The position numbers and the translations under genes were made by a program. 56,117 nt of DNA from Bacteroidota bacterium (GTDB taxonomy: Bacteria; Bacteroidota; Bacteroidia; Chitinophagales; Chitinophagaceae): positions 1 through 56,117 of the forward strand of contig CANGQJ010000015.1 in NCBI GenBank assembly GCA_947456625.1, read 5' to 3'. Position 1 is the first letter of the stretch. The number at the start of each line of letters is the position of its first letter. The notes under the pieces were generated by a model. The model searched no databases and was not told where the DNA came from. It worked only from the letters and a program-made list of their open reading frames with translations. Shown here piece after piece: positions 10,314 to 19,151 of the stretch.

Positions 10314-11708
10314 TTAATATGCATTTTGATCACCTCTAAAAATATTCACAACTGTTTGAATAATTATTTGCAAGTCTAACCAAAAGTTCCACCTATGTAT
10401 ATAATATATATCAAAGTTCACTCTTAGTTGCATTTCATCTATTGTTTTAGTTTCGCCTCTACAACCATTTACTTGTGCCAAACCGGTTATTCCGGGTAAA
10501 ACCATGTGTCTTAACATATAATTATCTACTGTTTCAATAGATTGTACATTAAGTGGAGTAGGGTGTGGCCTAGGACCAACTACGGACATATTTCCAATTA
10601 ATACATTCCAAAATTGAGGAAGTTCATCCATATTTGTTTTACGTAATATTTTTCCTATTTTAGTTATGCGAGGATCATCCTTATAAGCTTGATTATAATT
10701 ACCTTCTTCATCAATGTCAGAACTATCTTTTATCATTGATCTAAATTTGTAACAAATTATTTTTTTATTATTTAAACCCCATCGCTCCTGCATAAAAAAT
10801 ACTGGACCTTTTGAAGTTATTTTTATAATAAAAGCAATTAATGGAAAAATAAAAATCCCTATTGTTAAAAAAAATACAGTTGAAAATATAATATCAAATA
10901 TTCGCTTTAAAGTTTTATTTTCTTTTTTATCAAGTGGTAAATGTCCAATATTTACCACTGGCAAAGTTCCAAGATTATTTATAAAAACCGATGATGTAGT
11001 ATAGTCGTTTAAATCGGGTAATAATCTAGTTCTAATATTATAATTATCACAAATGGCAATACAATTTTGAATTTTTTCTGTTTCAGTTTTTGGCAATGCT
11101 ATAAAAACTTCGTCAATTTCTAAATTTTTTATAATTGTTTCTAATTGATCTAAATTTCCAAAATAACTTGCCTTGTTAGAAAGTTTGTCCGACTCATCTA
11201 TATACCCTACACATTTGTAACCATAATAATAATACTTACTTACTGTATCTAAAAAATTTATTGCGGTATTTGTAGAACCAATTAACAATACTTTGTCGTA
11301 AAAATTTCCTTTATTTAAAGCAGCATGTATTTTTTTACGAATAGCATACTTTGTTAATATTGTTAAAAAACTTAAAACATTTACATAAACTAAAATAAAT
11401 TTAGAAGGAAATTTATGGTTTAGGTTTAAAAAGAATAAAACGGAACTGATAGAAACTACGAACAAAATACAGTGATATATAATTTGAACTATTTCCTCAG
11501 AAAATTTATTTGACCTCTTTTCAACATAAATTTTAGAAAATAAAGACATTGTAAACCAAATTATTATACTTAATAATAAAAATGGGTAACTAAATTTTTT
11601 AAAATCAGATACATATATAGTATTAAAAGTTATAATATAAGAAATACTAATACATAATATATCAAAAAAATAACTTATATTTCTAAAAAAAGGCTTTTGG
11701 ACTTTCAT
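10314..11708 (-). CDS. Undecaprenyl-phosphate hexose-1-phosphate transferase, WcaJ/WbaP type
   Basis: 464 residues from the ATG at 11708; an upstream TTG would add five residues and is less likely. There are about four N-terminal membrane segments, then a CoA-binding-like Rossmann domain (about 140-250, GSTNTAINFL), another membrane helix, and the conserved C-terminal bacterial sugar transferase domain: KRIFDIIFS, VFFMQERWGLN, YKFRSM, DELPQFWNVL, MSVVGPRP and PGITGLAQVNGCRG. This enzyme family puts the first sugar phosphate (often glucose-1-P) on undecaprenyl phosphate at the inner membrane. It probably starts the repeat unit assembled by the 300-8661 operon. A second, PglC-type initiator is at 31660. 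Confidence 0.9.
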   Translation of the reverse strand: MKVQKPFFRNISYFFDILCISISYIITFNTIYVSDFKKFSYPFLLLSIIIWFTMSLFSKIYVEKRSNKFSEEIVQIIYHCILFVVSISSVLFFLNLNHKFPSKFILVYVNVLSFLTILTKYAIRKKIHAALNKGNFYDKVLLIGSTNTAINFLDTVSKYYYYGYKCVGYIDESDKLSNKASYFGNLDQLETIIKNLEIDEVFIALPKTETEKIQNCIAICDNYNIRTRLLPDLNDYTTSSVFINNLGTLPVVNIGHLPLDKKENKTLKRIFDIIFSTVFFLTIGIFIFPLIAFIIKITSKGPVFFMQERWGLNNKKIICYKFRSMIKDSSDIDEEGNYNQAYKDDPRITKIGKILRKTNMDELPQFWNVLIGNMSVVGPRPHPTPLNVQSIETVDNYMLRHMVLPGITGLAQVNGCRGETKTIDEMQLRVNFDIYYIHRWNFWLDLQIIIQTVVNIFRGDQNAY

Positions 11709-11783
11709 AAAAATGATAATCAAATTATACCCGAAGTTAATTATTTGATTTTTAAAACAATGGTAAATTAGAAACTAATTTTT

Positions 11784-11809
11784 GTACATTTTATCTTTAC
11801 AAAATGTAC
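11784..11809. repeat. Perfect inverted repeat, possible operator
   Basis: GTACATTTT (11784-11792) and AAAATGTAC (11801-11809) are exact reverse complements separated by 8 bases. The site sits about 75 bases upstream of the wcaJ start on the minus strand and has no T-run, so it looks more like a dimeric regulator site than a terminator. The cognate regulator is unknown. Confidence 0.45.
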
Positions 11810-11918
11810 TAAATGATATATAATTGTGGTAATTTTGTTACTCCCCAAATTTCTAAATAAACTGTTGATTATTATCTAATAATAACCTAACTATATAGGT
11901 TTATTGGACCATATTTAG

Positions 11919-11926
11919 TATTTTTG
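11919..11926 (+). promoter_or_regulatory. Candidate -7 element (TATTTTTG) for wza
   Basis: The element fits TAnnTTTG, but a properly spaced TTTG -33 box is missing; the nearest TTG is 12 bases upstream. If used, it gives a leader of about 110 bases that includes the AGTCAC/GTGACT inverted repeat. Confidence 0.35.
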
Positions 11927-11950
11927 TTATAGATTGTTTTATAACTTTTT

Positions 11951-11983
11951 AGTCACGTATATTTTTATAATATTTATGTGACT
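11951..11983 (+). repeat. Inverted repeat AGTCAC ... GTGACT in the wza leader
   Basis: Six-base perfect arms (11951-11956 and 11978-11983), extended by a G-T wobble and two AT pairs, enclose an AT-rich loop of about 15-20 bases. No T-run follows, so it is not an obvious terminator. It could be a leader hairpin or a protein-binding site about 60 bases upstream of the wza start codon. Confidence 0.35.
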
Positions 11984-12042
11984 TAGATTGGCGGAGCCAT
12001 GTAAATTTCTTAAAAAATATCTTTAAAATTAAATCTCAAATT

Positions 12043-14610
12043 ATGAGAGTGTTCAAATTGGTGCTTTTTGTTTTTGTAATGTTATTTGTAACTGTTGTTT
12101 CAAATGCACAAAACCCATTAAATGGTCAGGATTTAAGCCAGGTTAAGGTGGACGCTTTAACCGAGACGCAAATCACTCAAATTAAAACGGAGCTTACAAA
12201 GCGTGGTTTAACCATTGACCAAGTGGAAAGCCAAGCAATTGCAAAGGGCATGTCCCCCACCGAGTTTGCAAAACTTAAGGAGCGTGTGAATAACCCTATT
12301 AGTTTTGCTAAAAAAGCAGCTGCAAATGTTGCTGCAAAAACTCCAGTAAAACCAGGAGCTGCTAATGGCAAAGACACCTCCAGTGTAAGCTATAATTATG
12401 ATTTAAATACATTGGTTTATGGCTCGGAGCTGTTTACAAAAACCAATAATGGCAATACCGTTAATAAAAGTCTTGCCACACCTGTAAATTATGAAATTGG
12501 GCCTAACGATGTTTTAAAGTTAGTGGTATACGGTGTACAAGAATACAGTAGTGATTTAACAGTTAGCAAGGAAGGACGTATTGCGATAGATAATGTTGCA
12601 CAAGTAAAAGTTAGTGGTTTAACAATAGAGGCTGCCACTACCAGAATTAAACAATTAATGAGTAATAGTGCTTATCCTAGTTTAAGATCGGGTGAATCCA
12701 AATTAGCATTAACTGTTGGAGATATACGAACTATTTATGTAAACGTAATTGGTGCGTATAAAAGTGGTACTTACAATGTATCCTCCTTATCTAATGTAAT
12801 TAGTGTATTAAGTGAAGCAGGAGGACCTAGTACAATTGGCTCCTACCGTGAAATTGAAGTGATTCGTAATAACAAAGTAATTGCAAAATGTGATTTATAT
12901 AAGTTTTTACAAAACGGGGATCAGTCCCAAAATATTGGTTTAAAGGATAACGACGTTTTAAGAGTACCTCCATATAAAAGTAGGATTGAAATTCAGGGGG
13001 AAGTTAAACGCCCAGGCATATTTGAAGTATTAGGAAGCGAGGAGTTTGCTCAGGTATTACAATACGCAGGCGGCTTTAGCGATAACGCTTATACCGCCAT
13101 GGTTAAAGTGGTTCAAAAAAATGAAAGAGAAAAATCTGTTAAGGATATTGTTAGCGGTGATTTTAAAACCTACAAACCAAAAGGGGGTGATCAAATAACA
13201 GTTTCAAAAATTATTAATCGTTTTCAAAACCGTGTAACCTTAACCGGTGCTGTTTACCGCCCGGATGTTTATGAGTTAACACCAGGCATGCGTGTTGCGG
13301 ATTTAGTGCAACGTGCCGATGGCCTAAAGGAGGATGCTTTTATTGGACGCGCTCAACTAATTAGGACTAAACCTAATTTATTAAAGGAAATGATTAGTGT
13401 TAACTTAACCAAAGCCTTACAAAAGGATCCTAAAGAAAATATTGTGTTACAAAGGGAGGACGAACTATATGTAAATTCTATTTTAGAATTAAGGGACTCC
13501 TTAACTGTGGATTTACTAGGTGAGGTAAGAACACCAGGTAAGTTTAACTACATTGATAGCATGACTGTTAAGGATTTAATTTTAATGGCAGGTGGTTTTA
13601 CTTATGCTGCCAATAAACATGTGGAGGTAGCAAGGCTTACGCAGTATGGCGATAAAGTAGTGGATAACCAAGTAACTACTATTTTAAGCACCGATATTAA
13701 CGGTGATTTAAGTTTTAATAATGGGCAAGAAAATTATGTTTTACAACCATTGGACGTAGTAACTATTACCAAAAAAGTAGGATACACTTTACCTGAGGTT
13801 GTAAGTATAACAGGACAGGTGCAAAGTACAGGTAAATATACTTTAAGTAGTAGGGTGGAAAGAGTTAGTGATATTGTAAAACGCTCGGGTGGTTTAATTG
13901 GACAAGCCTATGGCGAGGGCGCTTATATTCGCCGCCGCCGTTTTGATATAGATTCTTTAAAATCCGATGAAACAAAAACAAGTATCGAGCTTGCTTATAC
14001 CCGTAAGTTTAAAGCAAAACAAGAGGCCGATAGGGCATCGGTTTTAACAAGCGCTGCACCAACAGTTTCGGCAGGTGGTATAACTACAGGTGATATTGAT
14101 TTAAACCCTCAAACAAGGGGAAATAAATTAAAGGACACTTTAAATGCGTTAATTAAGGAAAGGGAAGAGGACTTTTACCAAATAGCAATTGACATTAATT
14201 ACATTATGAGCCACCCTGGCAGTGAAGTGGATTTAGTGTTAAGAGATATGGACGAAATAGTTATTCCTAAAACCGATAACCGTGTAAAAATTAGTGGTGG
14301 TGTGTTAAGGCCAACTAATATTGTTTATCGTGAAGGCTTAACTATTGGGGAATGTATTAGTGCAGCAGGTGGAATTTCCGAATATGCACAACGTGGCAGG
14401 GCTTATGTAATTTATGCCAATGGAAAATCACAACGCACCACACATTTTGGATTTTTTAGAATTAATCCCGTAATTAGGCCAGGAAGCGAAGTAGTATTAC
14501 CAGAGACAGATGCTAAAAAGGATAAGCCATTAACTACTATAATACAATTTACTACAGTAATTGCTCAGGTAGTTGCTGCTATTGCTACTATTAGTTTGTT
14601 AAAAAAATAA
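12043..14610 (+). CDS. Polysaccharide export protein, Wza-like, with multiple SLBB domains
   Basis: 855 residues with a signal peptide ending SNAQ and no lipobox cysteine, unlike E. coli Wza. After a low-complexity helical region (about 25-110) comes a Poly_export domain (YEIGPNDVLKLVVYGVQEYS near 150), then a series of SLBB-type repeats, each with the pattern G-x-V-x-x-P-G-x-(Y/F)-x-L (for example VYRPDVYELTPGMRV, LGEVRTPGKFNYI, TGQVQSTGKYTL, SGGVLRPTNIVY). The C-terminus carries one membrane-spanning segment. It is about twice the length of classic Wza, as is common in Bacteroidota. It probably forms the periplasm-spanning and outer-membrane conduit with the Wzz encoded 25 bases downstream. 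It is the only Wza homologue here, so both loci may share it. Confidence 0.88.
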   Translation: MRVFKLVLFVFVMLFVTVVSNAQNPLNGQDLSQVKVDALTETQITQIKTELTKRGLTIDQVESQAIAKGMSPTEFAKLKERVNNPISFAKKAAANVAAKTPVKPGAANGKDTSSVSYNYDLNTLVYGSELFTKTNNGNTVNKSLATPVNYEIGPNDVLKLVVYGVQEYSSDLTVSKEGRIAIDNVAQVKVSGLTIEAATTRIKQLMSNSAYPSLRSGESKLALTVGDIRTIYVNVIGAYKSGTYNVSSLSNVISVLSEAGGPSTIGSYREIEVIRNNKVIAKCDLYKFLQNGDQSQNIGLKDNDVLRVPPYKSRIEIQGEVKRPGIFEVLGSEEFAQVLQYAGGFSDNAYTAMVKVVQKNEREKSVKDIVSGDFKTYKPKGGDQITVSKIINRFQNRVTLTGAVYRPDVYELTPGMRVADLVQRADGLKEDAFIGRAQLIRTKPNLLKEMISVNLTKALQKDPKENIVLQREDELYVNSILELRDSLTVDLLGEVRTPGKFNYIDSMTVKDLILMAGGFTYAANKHVEVARLTQYGDKVVDNQVTTILSTDINGDLSFNNGQENYVLQPLDVVTITKKVGYTLPEVVSITGQVQSTGKYTLSSRVERVSDIVKRSGGLIGQAYGEGAYIRRRRFDIDSLKSDETKTSIELAYTRKFKAKQEADRASVLTSAAPTVSAGGITTGDIDLNPQTRGNKLKDTLNALIKEREEDFYQIAIDINYIMSHPGSEVDLVLRDMDEIVIPKTDNRVKISGGVLRPTNIVYREGLTIGECISAAGGISEYAQRGRAYVIYANGKSQRTTHFGFFRINPVIRPGSEVVLPETDAKKDKPLTTIIQFTTVIAQVVAAIATISLLKK

Positions 14611-14635
14611 TCTCAGAAAATATTAATTAAATAAA

Positions 14636-15724
14636 ATGATTTCAGAAAATAATCAAATTGATACCGACGAGATTTCACTAAAAGAGCTTGTTCTTAAAAT
14701 TAAAGAATGGACCACTTTTTTAAAAAGCAAGTGGAAAATTATTTTATTGGTGAGTTTTATTGGCGCCACAATAGGTGTGGTATATGCATTTTTAGATAAG
14801 CCTATTTATAAAGCAGTACTTACTTTTGCAATGGAGGAAGATAAAGGCGGCGGCGGAGGAGGGTTAAGTGGTGCTTTGGGACTTGCAAGTAGTTTTGGAA
14901 TAGACCTTGGTGGTGCAGGGGGTGGTGGAGCTTTTACTGCAAGTAATTTAACAGAACTTATGAAAAGCCGCTTATTGGTGGAAAAAGTATTACTAGAGCC
15001 CATAAATATTAATGGGAAAAATACCACTCTAGCCGAGTATTATATACAAATAAATAAACTTAGAGAAGACTGGGACAAAAAACCTAATCTTAAAAATATT
15101 CAATTTTTACCAGGCTCAAACCCAGCTTACTATACAAGACAACAGGACTCCATTTTAAAGCAATTTCATAAAAGTTTAACTGACAAAGAAAATTTGAATA
15201 TAATGCAAAAGGACAAAAAAGTCACCATTTTGTCCATTGAAGTTACAAGTGAGGATGAGTTATTTTCAAAATTATTTTGTGAAAACCTAGCAAAGGAAAC
15301 TTCTGATTTTTACATTGAAACAAAAAGTAAAAAGGCAAAAATTAATGTAGATGTTTTACAAAAACAAGCCGATAGTGTTAGGGGTGAGTTAAATGGAGCT
15401 ATTAATGGGGTTGCTTTAGAAGCGGATAATGTCTATAACTTAAATCCTGCTTTAAATATTAGAGCAGCACCAAGTAAAAAAAGGCAAGTTGATGTTCAAG
15501 CCAATACCGCTATACTTACAAATATTGTAGTGCAGCTAGAACTTGCAAAAATTACACTAAGAAAAGAGACACCGCTAATTCAACTAATTGACAAACCTAT
15601 TTTACCTTTGGAAAAAGAGAAAGCAGGTAAATTAAAATCACTTATTTTAGGCGGCGTTTTAGGTGGTTTTTTGTGTGTATTTTATTTGATTTTTGGAATG
15701 ATTTTCAAAAAATTAATGAATTAG
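14636..15724 (+). CDS. Chain-length determinant, Wzz/GumC-like (second copy)
   Basis: 362 residues with membrane segments at about 35-55 and 335-358 around a periplasmic domain. After the first segment lie KPIYKAVLTFAMEED, a long glycine run and LASSFGIDLGGAGGGG, the same layout as the first Wzz (3543), so the two are paralogues. There is no kinase domain. It follows the Wza-like gene by 25 bases and ends in a cluster of hairpins, making a two-gene export unit. It likely regulates chain length or couples the Wzy polymerase to the Wza channel. Confidence 0.85.
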   Translation: MISENNQIDTDEISLKELVLKIKEWTTFLKSKWKIILLVSFIGATIGVVYAFLDKPIYKAVLTFAMEEDKGGGGGGLSGALGLASSFGIDLGGAGGGGAFTASNLTELMKSRLLVEKVLLEPININGKNTTLAEYYIQINKLREDWDKKPNLKNIQFLPGSNPAYYTRQQDSILKQFHKSLTDKENLNIMQKDKKVTILSIEVTSEDELFSKLFCENLAKETSDFYIETKSKKAKINVDVLQKQADSVRGELNGAINGVALEADNVYNLNPALNIRAAPSKKRQVDVQANTAILTNIVVQLELAKITLRKETPLIQLIDKPILPLEKEKAGKLKSLILGGVLGGFLCVFYLIFGMIFKKLMN

Positions 15725-15761
15725 TGTGGTCCACACTAATTTGGAGTATTTTCAAATACTC
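15721..15761 (+). repeat. Two short perfect hairpins after wzz
   Basis: TTAGTGTG (15721-15728) pairs with CACACTAA (15732-15739); the arm includes the wzz stop codon. GAGTATTT (15744-15751) pairs with AAATACTC (15754-15761) with a loop of only two bases. Neither has a T-run. They may protect the mRNA 3' end ahead of the terminator that follows. Confidence 0.45.
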
Positions 15762-15781
15762 ATAAATCATTAATAAGTTGG

Positions 15782-15816
15782 AAATCAAATGCTTTATATG
15801 TTTGATTTTTTATTTA
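15782..15816 (+). terminator. Candidate rho-independent terminator after wza-wzz
   Basis: AAATCAAA (15782-15789) pairs with TTTGATTT (15801-15808) over an 11-base loop and runs into a T-rich tail. The stem is AT-only apart from one C and one G, so it is weak. It stands between the export unit and rfbB. Confidence 0.5.
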
Positions 15817-15887
15817 TGGGTTAATAGAAAAGGTTAAAAAATAGGTTAAATGTGCGCAGTTTTGTACGTTATTTTAGAGAATAATAT

Positions 15888-16982
15888 ATGAAAAAGAATA
15901 TTTTAATTACAGGAGGAGCAGGTTTTATCGGATCGCATGTAGTGCGTTTGTTCGTCAATAAATATCCTGATTATCAGATCTTTAATTTAGATGCATTAAC
16001 CTATGCAGGTAATTTAGAGAACTTAAAGGATATTGAAAAAGCATCGAACTACCATTTTGTAAAAGCAGATATTTTAGATGCTGCTGCATTGAAAGATATT
16101 TTTGCAAAACACACTATCACAGATGTCATCCATTTGGCTGCAGAATCTCATGTGGATAGAAGCATTGTTTCGCCTTTGGATTTTGTGTACACCAATGTGA
16201 TTGGCACAGTGAATTTATTAAATACCGCGAAGGAATATTGGAAGGGTGATTTAAGTTATGAAAAAACGCATGATGGCTCTTGGGACAATCAAAGAGACCA
16301 TTTGTTTTACCATGTTTCTACAGATGAAGTATATGGTAGCTTAGGTAAGGAAGGTTTGTTTACAGAGACCACACCGTATGATCCAAATTCTCCTTATTCG
16401 GCAAGTAAAGCAGCGAGCGACCATTTTGTAAGAGCTTATGGTGAGACCTATCATTTACCAACCATAATTTCAAACTGTTCTAATAACTATGGTCCAAACC
16501 ATTTTCCTGAGAAATTAATTCCATTATTCATACATAATATCATTACTAAAAAACCATTGCCTGTATACGGAGATGGTTTATACACACGTGATTGGTTATT
16601 TGTAAAAGACCATGCGCGTGCAATTGATTTAGTATTCCACCAAGGCAAGCGCGAAGACACTTATAATATTGGTGGATTCAATGAATGGACCAATATTGAT
16701 TTAGTGAAATTATTGTGTAATCAAATGGATGAGAAACTAGGAAGAGCAAAAGGAGAGAGCGAAAGCTTGATTACTTATGTGAAAGATCGTCCAGGGCATG
16801 ATCGTCGTTATGCGATTGATGCTACAAAATTGAATAAAGAATTGGGTTGGAGTCCATCGGTAAAATTTGAACAAGGTTTAGCAGAAACAATCGATTGGTA
16901 TTTAAACAATGAAGATTGGTTGACCAATGTAACCAGTGGCACTTACCAACAATACTATAACGAAATGTATACCAATAGATAA
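15888..16982 (+). CDS. rfbB: dTDP-glucose 4,6-dehydratase
   Basis: 364 residues. The N-terminal NAD-binding motif is [11 protein letters not shown] (about 7-17). The catalytic region shows [12 protein letters not shown] and then [15 protein letters not shown], the YxxxK pair of extended SDRs, and [19 protein letters not shown] is characteristic of RmlB. It converts dTDP-glucose to dTDP-4-keto-6-deoxyglucose, the second step of dTDP-L-rhamnose synthesis. Its stop codon overlaps the rfbA start by one base (TAATG). Leucine and valine codons here use TTG and GTG more than the neighbours do, which hints at a different origin or higher expression. Confidence 0.95.
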   Translation: MKKNILITGGAGFIGSHVVRLFVNKYPDYQIFNLDALTYAGNLENLKDIEKASNYHFVKADILDAAALKDIFAKHTITDVIHLAAESHVDRSIVSPLDFVYTNVIGTVNLLNTAKEYWKGDLSYEKTHDGSWDNQRDHLFYHVSTDEVYGSLGKEGLFTETTPYDPNSPYSASKAASDHFVRAYGETYHLPTIISNCSNNYGPNHFPEKLIPLFIHNIITKKPLPVYGDGLYTRDWLFVKDHARAIDLVFHQGKREDTYNIGGFNEWTNIDLVKLLCNQMDEKLGRAKGESESLITYVKDRPGHDRRYAIDATKLNKELGWSPSVKFEQGLAETIDWYLNNEDWLTNVTSGTYQQYYNEMYTNR

Positions 16983-17839
16983 TGAAGGGTATTATATTAG
17001 CAGGTGGATCAGGTACAAGATTGTATCCTATTACCAAGGGGATTAGTAAGCAATTAATGCCTATCTATGATAAGCCTATGATTTATTATTCTTTATCTGT
17101 GTTAATGTTAGCAGGTATTAAAGAAATTTTAATTATTACTACACCAGAAGACAATGATCAATTTAAAAGATTGTTAGGGGATGGCGCAGAAATAGGATGC
17201 AAATTTAGTTATGCAGTGCAAGCGGTTCCTAATGGACTAGCACAAGCATTCGTGATTGGTGCCGATTTTATTGGTAAGGATAAGGTTTCTTTGGTCTTAG
17301 GAGACAATATTTTTTATGGTGCTGGCTTTAGTAAGTTGGTTCAATCATTTAACGATTTAGAAGGAGCTGCCGTATTTGCCTATGAGGTCAATGATCCTGA
17401 AAGATATGGTGTGGTAGAATTTGATGCAAACAACAATGCATTGTCGTTAGAAGAAAAACCAAAAGCGCCTAAATCAAACTACGCTGTACCTGGCTTGTAT
17501 TTTTATGATAACGATGTGGTAGAAATTGCCAAGAATATTCCTGCTTCACCAAGGGGGGAGTATGAAATTACAGACGTTAACAAAGTATATTTAGAGCGTA
17601 AAAAATTACAAGTGGGTATTATGAATAGAGGTACTGCTTGGTTGGATACGGGTACTTTTGAATCATTGGCTGATGCTTGTGAATTTGTACGTGTGATTGA
17701 AAAACGCCAGAGTCAGAAGATTGGATGTATTGAAGAAGTCGCCTATAGAATGGGTTTTATTGATAAAGCACAATTGATGTTTTTAGCAGACAAATATGCC
17801 AAAAGTGGTTATGGTGTATATTTAAAAAAAATCAAATAA
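16982..17839 (+). CDS. rfbA: Glucose-1-phosphate thymidylyltransferase
   Basis: 285 residues. The opening [20 protein letters not shown] is the nucleotidyl-transferase signature, followed by [20 protein letters not shown], the product-binding [30 protein letters not shown] and [10 protein letters not shown]. It makes dTDP-glucose from glucose-1-phosphate and dTTP, the first step to dTDP-rhamnose, and in this family is usually inhibited by the end product. It is translationally coupled to rfbB. The rest of the pathway (rfbC and an rmlD homologue) lies 17 kb downstream. Confidence 0.95.
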   Translation: MKGIILAGGSGTRLYPITKGISKQLMPIYDKPMIYYSLSVLMLAGIKEILIITTPEDNDQFKRLLGDGAEIGCKFSYAVQAVPNGLAQAFVIGADFIGKDKVSLVLGDNIFYGAGFSKLVQSFNDLEGAAVFAYEVNDPERYGVVEFDANNNALSLEEKPKAPKSNYAVPGLYFYDNDVVEIAKNIPASPRGEYEITDVNKVYLERKKLQVGIMNRGTAWLDTGTFESLADACEFVRVIEKRQSQKIGCIEEVAYRMGFIDKAQLMFLADKYAKSGYGVYLKKIK

Positions 17840-17845
17840 AGATAT

Positions 17846-18463
17846 ATGAAGAACAACTATTTTTCGAACATTAGACTTGATCTTATTAAGTTAATTACTA
17901 AAAATCAAATAAATAATGCGTTAGAACTTGGAGGTGGAGATTTTGACACTTTAAAGCATGTAGTAGAAAAGTTTAATTGTAATGGAGTAGGTCTTGACAT
18001 TAGAATTCCAGAAAATACCGAAAGGATAACATTTTATCAGTGCGATTTAGATAACATTGAGACTAATAATTTTTCATTTAATCAAAAATTCGATTTAATA
18101 ATCGCAGGGGATGTTTTAGAACACACCATATATCCTGATAAAATTTGTAGATACTTACAAGGTGTTTTAGACGAAAATGGAATATTCATTTTATCTGTTC
18201 CTAATATTAGAAGTATAAGAGCATTTTATTGGATATTTGTTGCTGGGATATTTCCAAGAGAGCCAAATGGATTGTTTGATAAAACACATCGTAGTTGGTT
18301 TACCTATAAAAATATGAGAGACATACTTGAAGAAAGTGGATTTGAAATTATAAATTATAAACCACTTGGAAGACTTCAAAAATTATTTTTTGGTAAAAAA
18401 ACTATATTTTCAGAGTTCTTAGCTTTGCAACATTGTTTTGTAGTAAAAAAAGCAACTCTTTAA
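17846..18463 (+). CDS. SAM-dependent methyltransferase (class I)
   Basis: 205 residues. Motif I is degenerate but readable (ALELGGGDFDTL near 26-37), an acidic residue ends strand 2 (GVGLDIR), and FDLIIAGDVLEHTIYPDK is the typical Methyltransf_11/23 motif after strand 4. GIFILSVPNI and a Trp/Phe-rich segment follow. It is probably an O- or N-methyltransferase acting on a sugar or a lipid-linked intermediate. It is the first gene of the variable core, six bases after rfbA, and leads directly into the flippase-like gene. Its substrate cannot be predicted. Confidence 0.75.
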   Translation: MKNNYFSNIRLDLIKLITKNQINNALELGGGDFDTLKHVVEKFNCNGVGLDIRIPENTERITFYQCDLDNIETNNFSFNQKFDLIIAGDVLEHTIYPDKICRYLQGVLDENGIFILSVPNIRSIRAFYWIFVAGIFPREPNGLFDKTHRSWFTYKNMRDILEESGFEIINYKPLGRLQKLFFGKKTIFSEFLALQHCFVVKKATL

Positions 18464-18466
18464 ATT

Positions 18467-19147
18467 ATGACGATAATTTTTATTAGTATAGTAATAAATT
18501 TTTTTATTGAGACGCTTTCTTGGTATCTAAAATCTATTAGTTTGCCTGGTAATATGGCAAAATCTATTTCTATATCTAATATGGTTTTGTACTCTTCCAG
18601 AGTTTTTAATTATCTTTTTATTACTTCAATTTCGTTTTATGTAGATAGAAATCTAAATCTCAGGCTATTAGTTGTTACAATACTTTTTTCAATGTATTGT
18701 AGTTTTATTATTCATTTAGTTTTTTTTACTTCACAAAACTCGCTGCAAATTTTACATAAAAATTTTATTTTCTTTTTGAAGCCATTTAGTAAAATAAGGT
18801 CAACTGTTTCCCAACATATTTTTTATAAAGTAGAACGTCGTGTATTAGATATTAAAATTTTGATTTTAACTACTTTGTCATCTTTACTTTTCTCAGTAAC
18901 TCTTGTTGGTCCATATCTATTCATTTACTTTTTGCCAAATTATAAATTAACAATAGTTAGTATTGGAAGTATTGGAAATTTTTTGGCTACAATTCCGCTA
19001 ATATTTTATGTGGACTATATAATGTACTCATATATGGATAAGGCAATTTTGATTGACTATTTGTATAGTTATATTCTTGGTAGAGCCTTCGGTTTTTTGT
19101 TGTTTGCCATTTTATTAACTTTTTTATTCTTTAAATATTTTAGTTAA
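18467..19147 (+). CDS. Amj-type (DUF2837) lipid II flippase-like membrane protein
   Basis: 226 residues with about six membrane segments. The N-terminus has NFFIETLSWYLKSIS, then MAKSISISNMVLYSSRVFN, which matches the Amj (YdaH) pattern I-x-T-L-(S/A)-(Y/W) ... K-x-(A/S)-x-x-x-S-x-x-x-x-x-S-R-x-x-N as I recall it. The C-terminal half has GNFLATIPLIFYVD, then DKA and LGRAFGFLL, again like the end of Amj. Amj flips undecaprenyl-linked lipid II in Bacillus subtilis. Here it sits where a Wzx would be expected, and no other Wzx occurs in the 15.9-38 kb locus, so I infer it flips the second repeat unit. The alternative is an unrelated membrane protein. Confidence 0.65.
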   Translation: MTIIFISIVINFFIETLSWYLKSISLPGNMAKSISISNMVLYSSRVFNYLFITSISFYVDRNLNLRLLVVTILFSMYCSFIIHLVFFTSQNSLQILHKNFIFFLKPFSKIRSTVSQHIFYKVERRVLDIKILILTTLSSLLFSVTLVGPYLFIYFLPNYKLTIVSIGSIGNFLATIPLIFYVDYIMYSYMDKAILIDYLYSYILGRAFGFLLFAILLTFLFFKYFS

Positions 19148-19151
19148 TAAT

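Larger units (their letters stand above)
11709..12042. promoter_or_regulatory. Divergent control region between the WcaJ and Wza genes (334 bp, non-coding)
   Basis: No coding potential is visible. The region separates the leftward wcaJ-wzi pair from the rightward wza-wzz pair and must hold both promoters. It contains a perfect 9-bp inverted repeat (11784-11809), a TATTTTTG -7 match at 11919-11926, and an AGTCAC/GTGACT inverted repeat (11951-11983) that would lie in the wza leader. A short GGCGGAGC string at 11990-11997 faintly resembles an ops element, but I do not trust it. Confidence 0.6.

Noticed and set aside
11990..11998. GGCGGAGCC as an ops/JUMPstart element
   Set aside because: Only part of the ops pattern GGCGGTAGCG is present, there is no upstream JUMPstart sequence, and no RfaH/UpxY-like gene is in the window.
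14806..15027. Proline-rich minus-strand frame opposite wzz
   Set aside because: It is the complement of the glycine-rich coding region of wzz and shows no signal or motif of its own.
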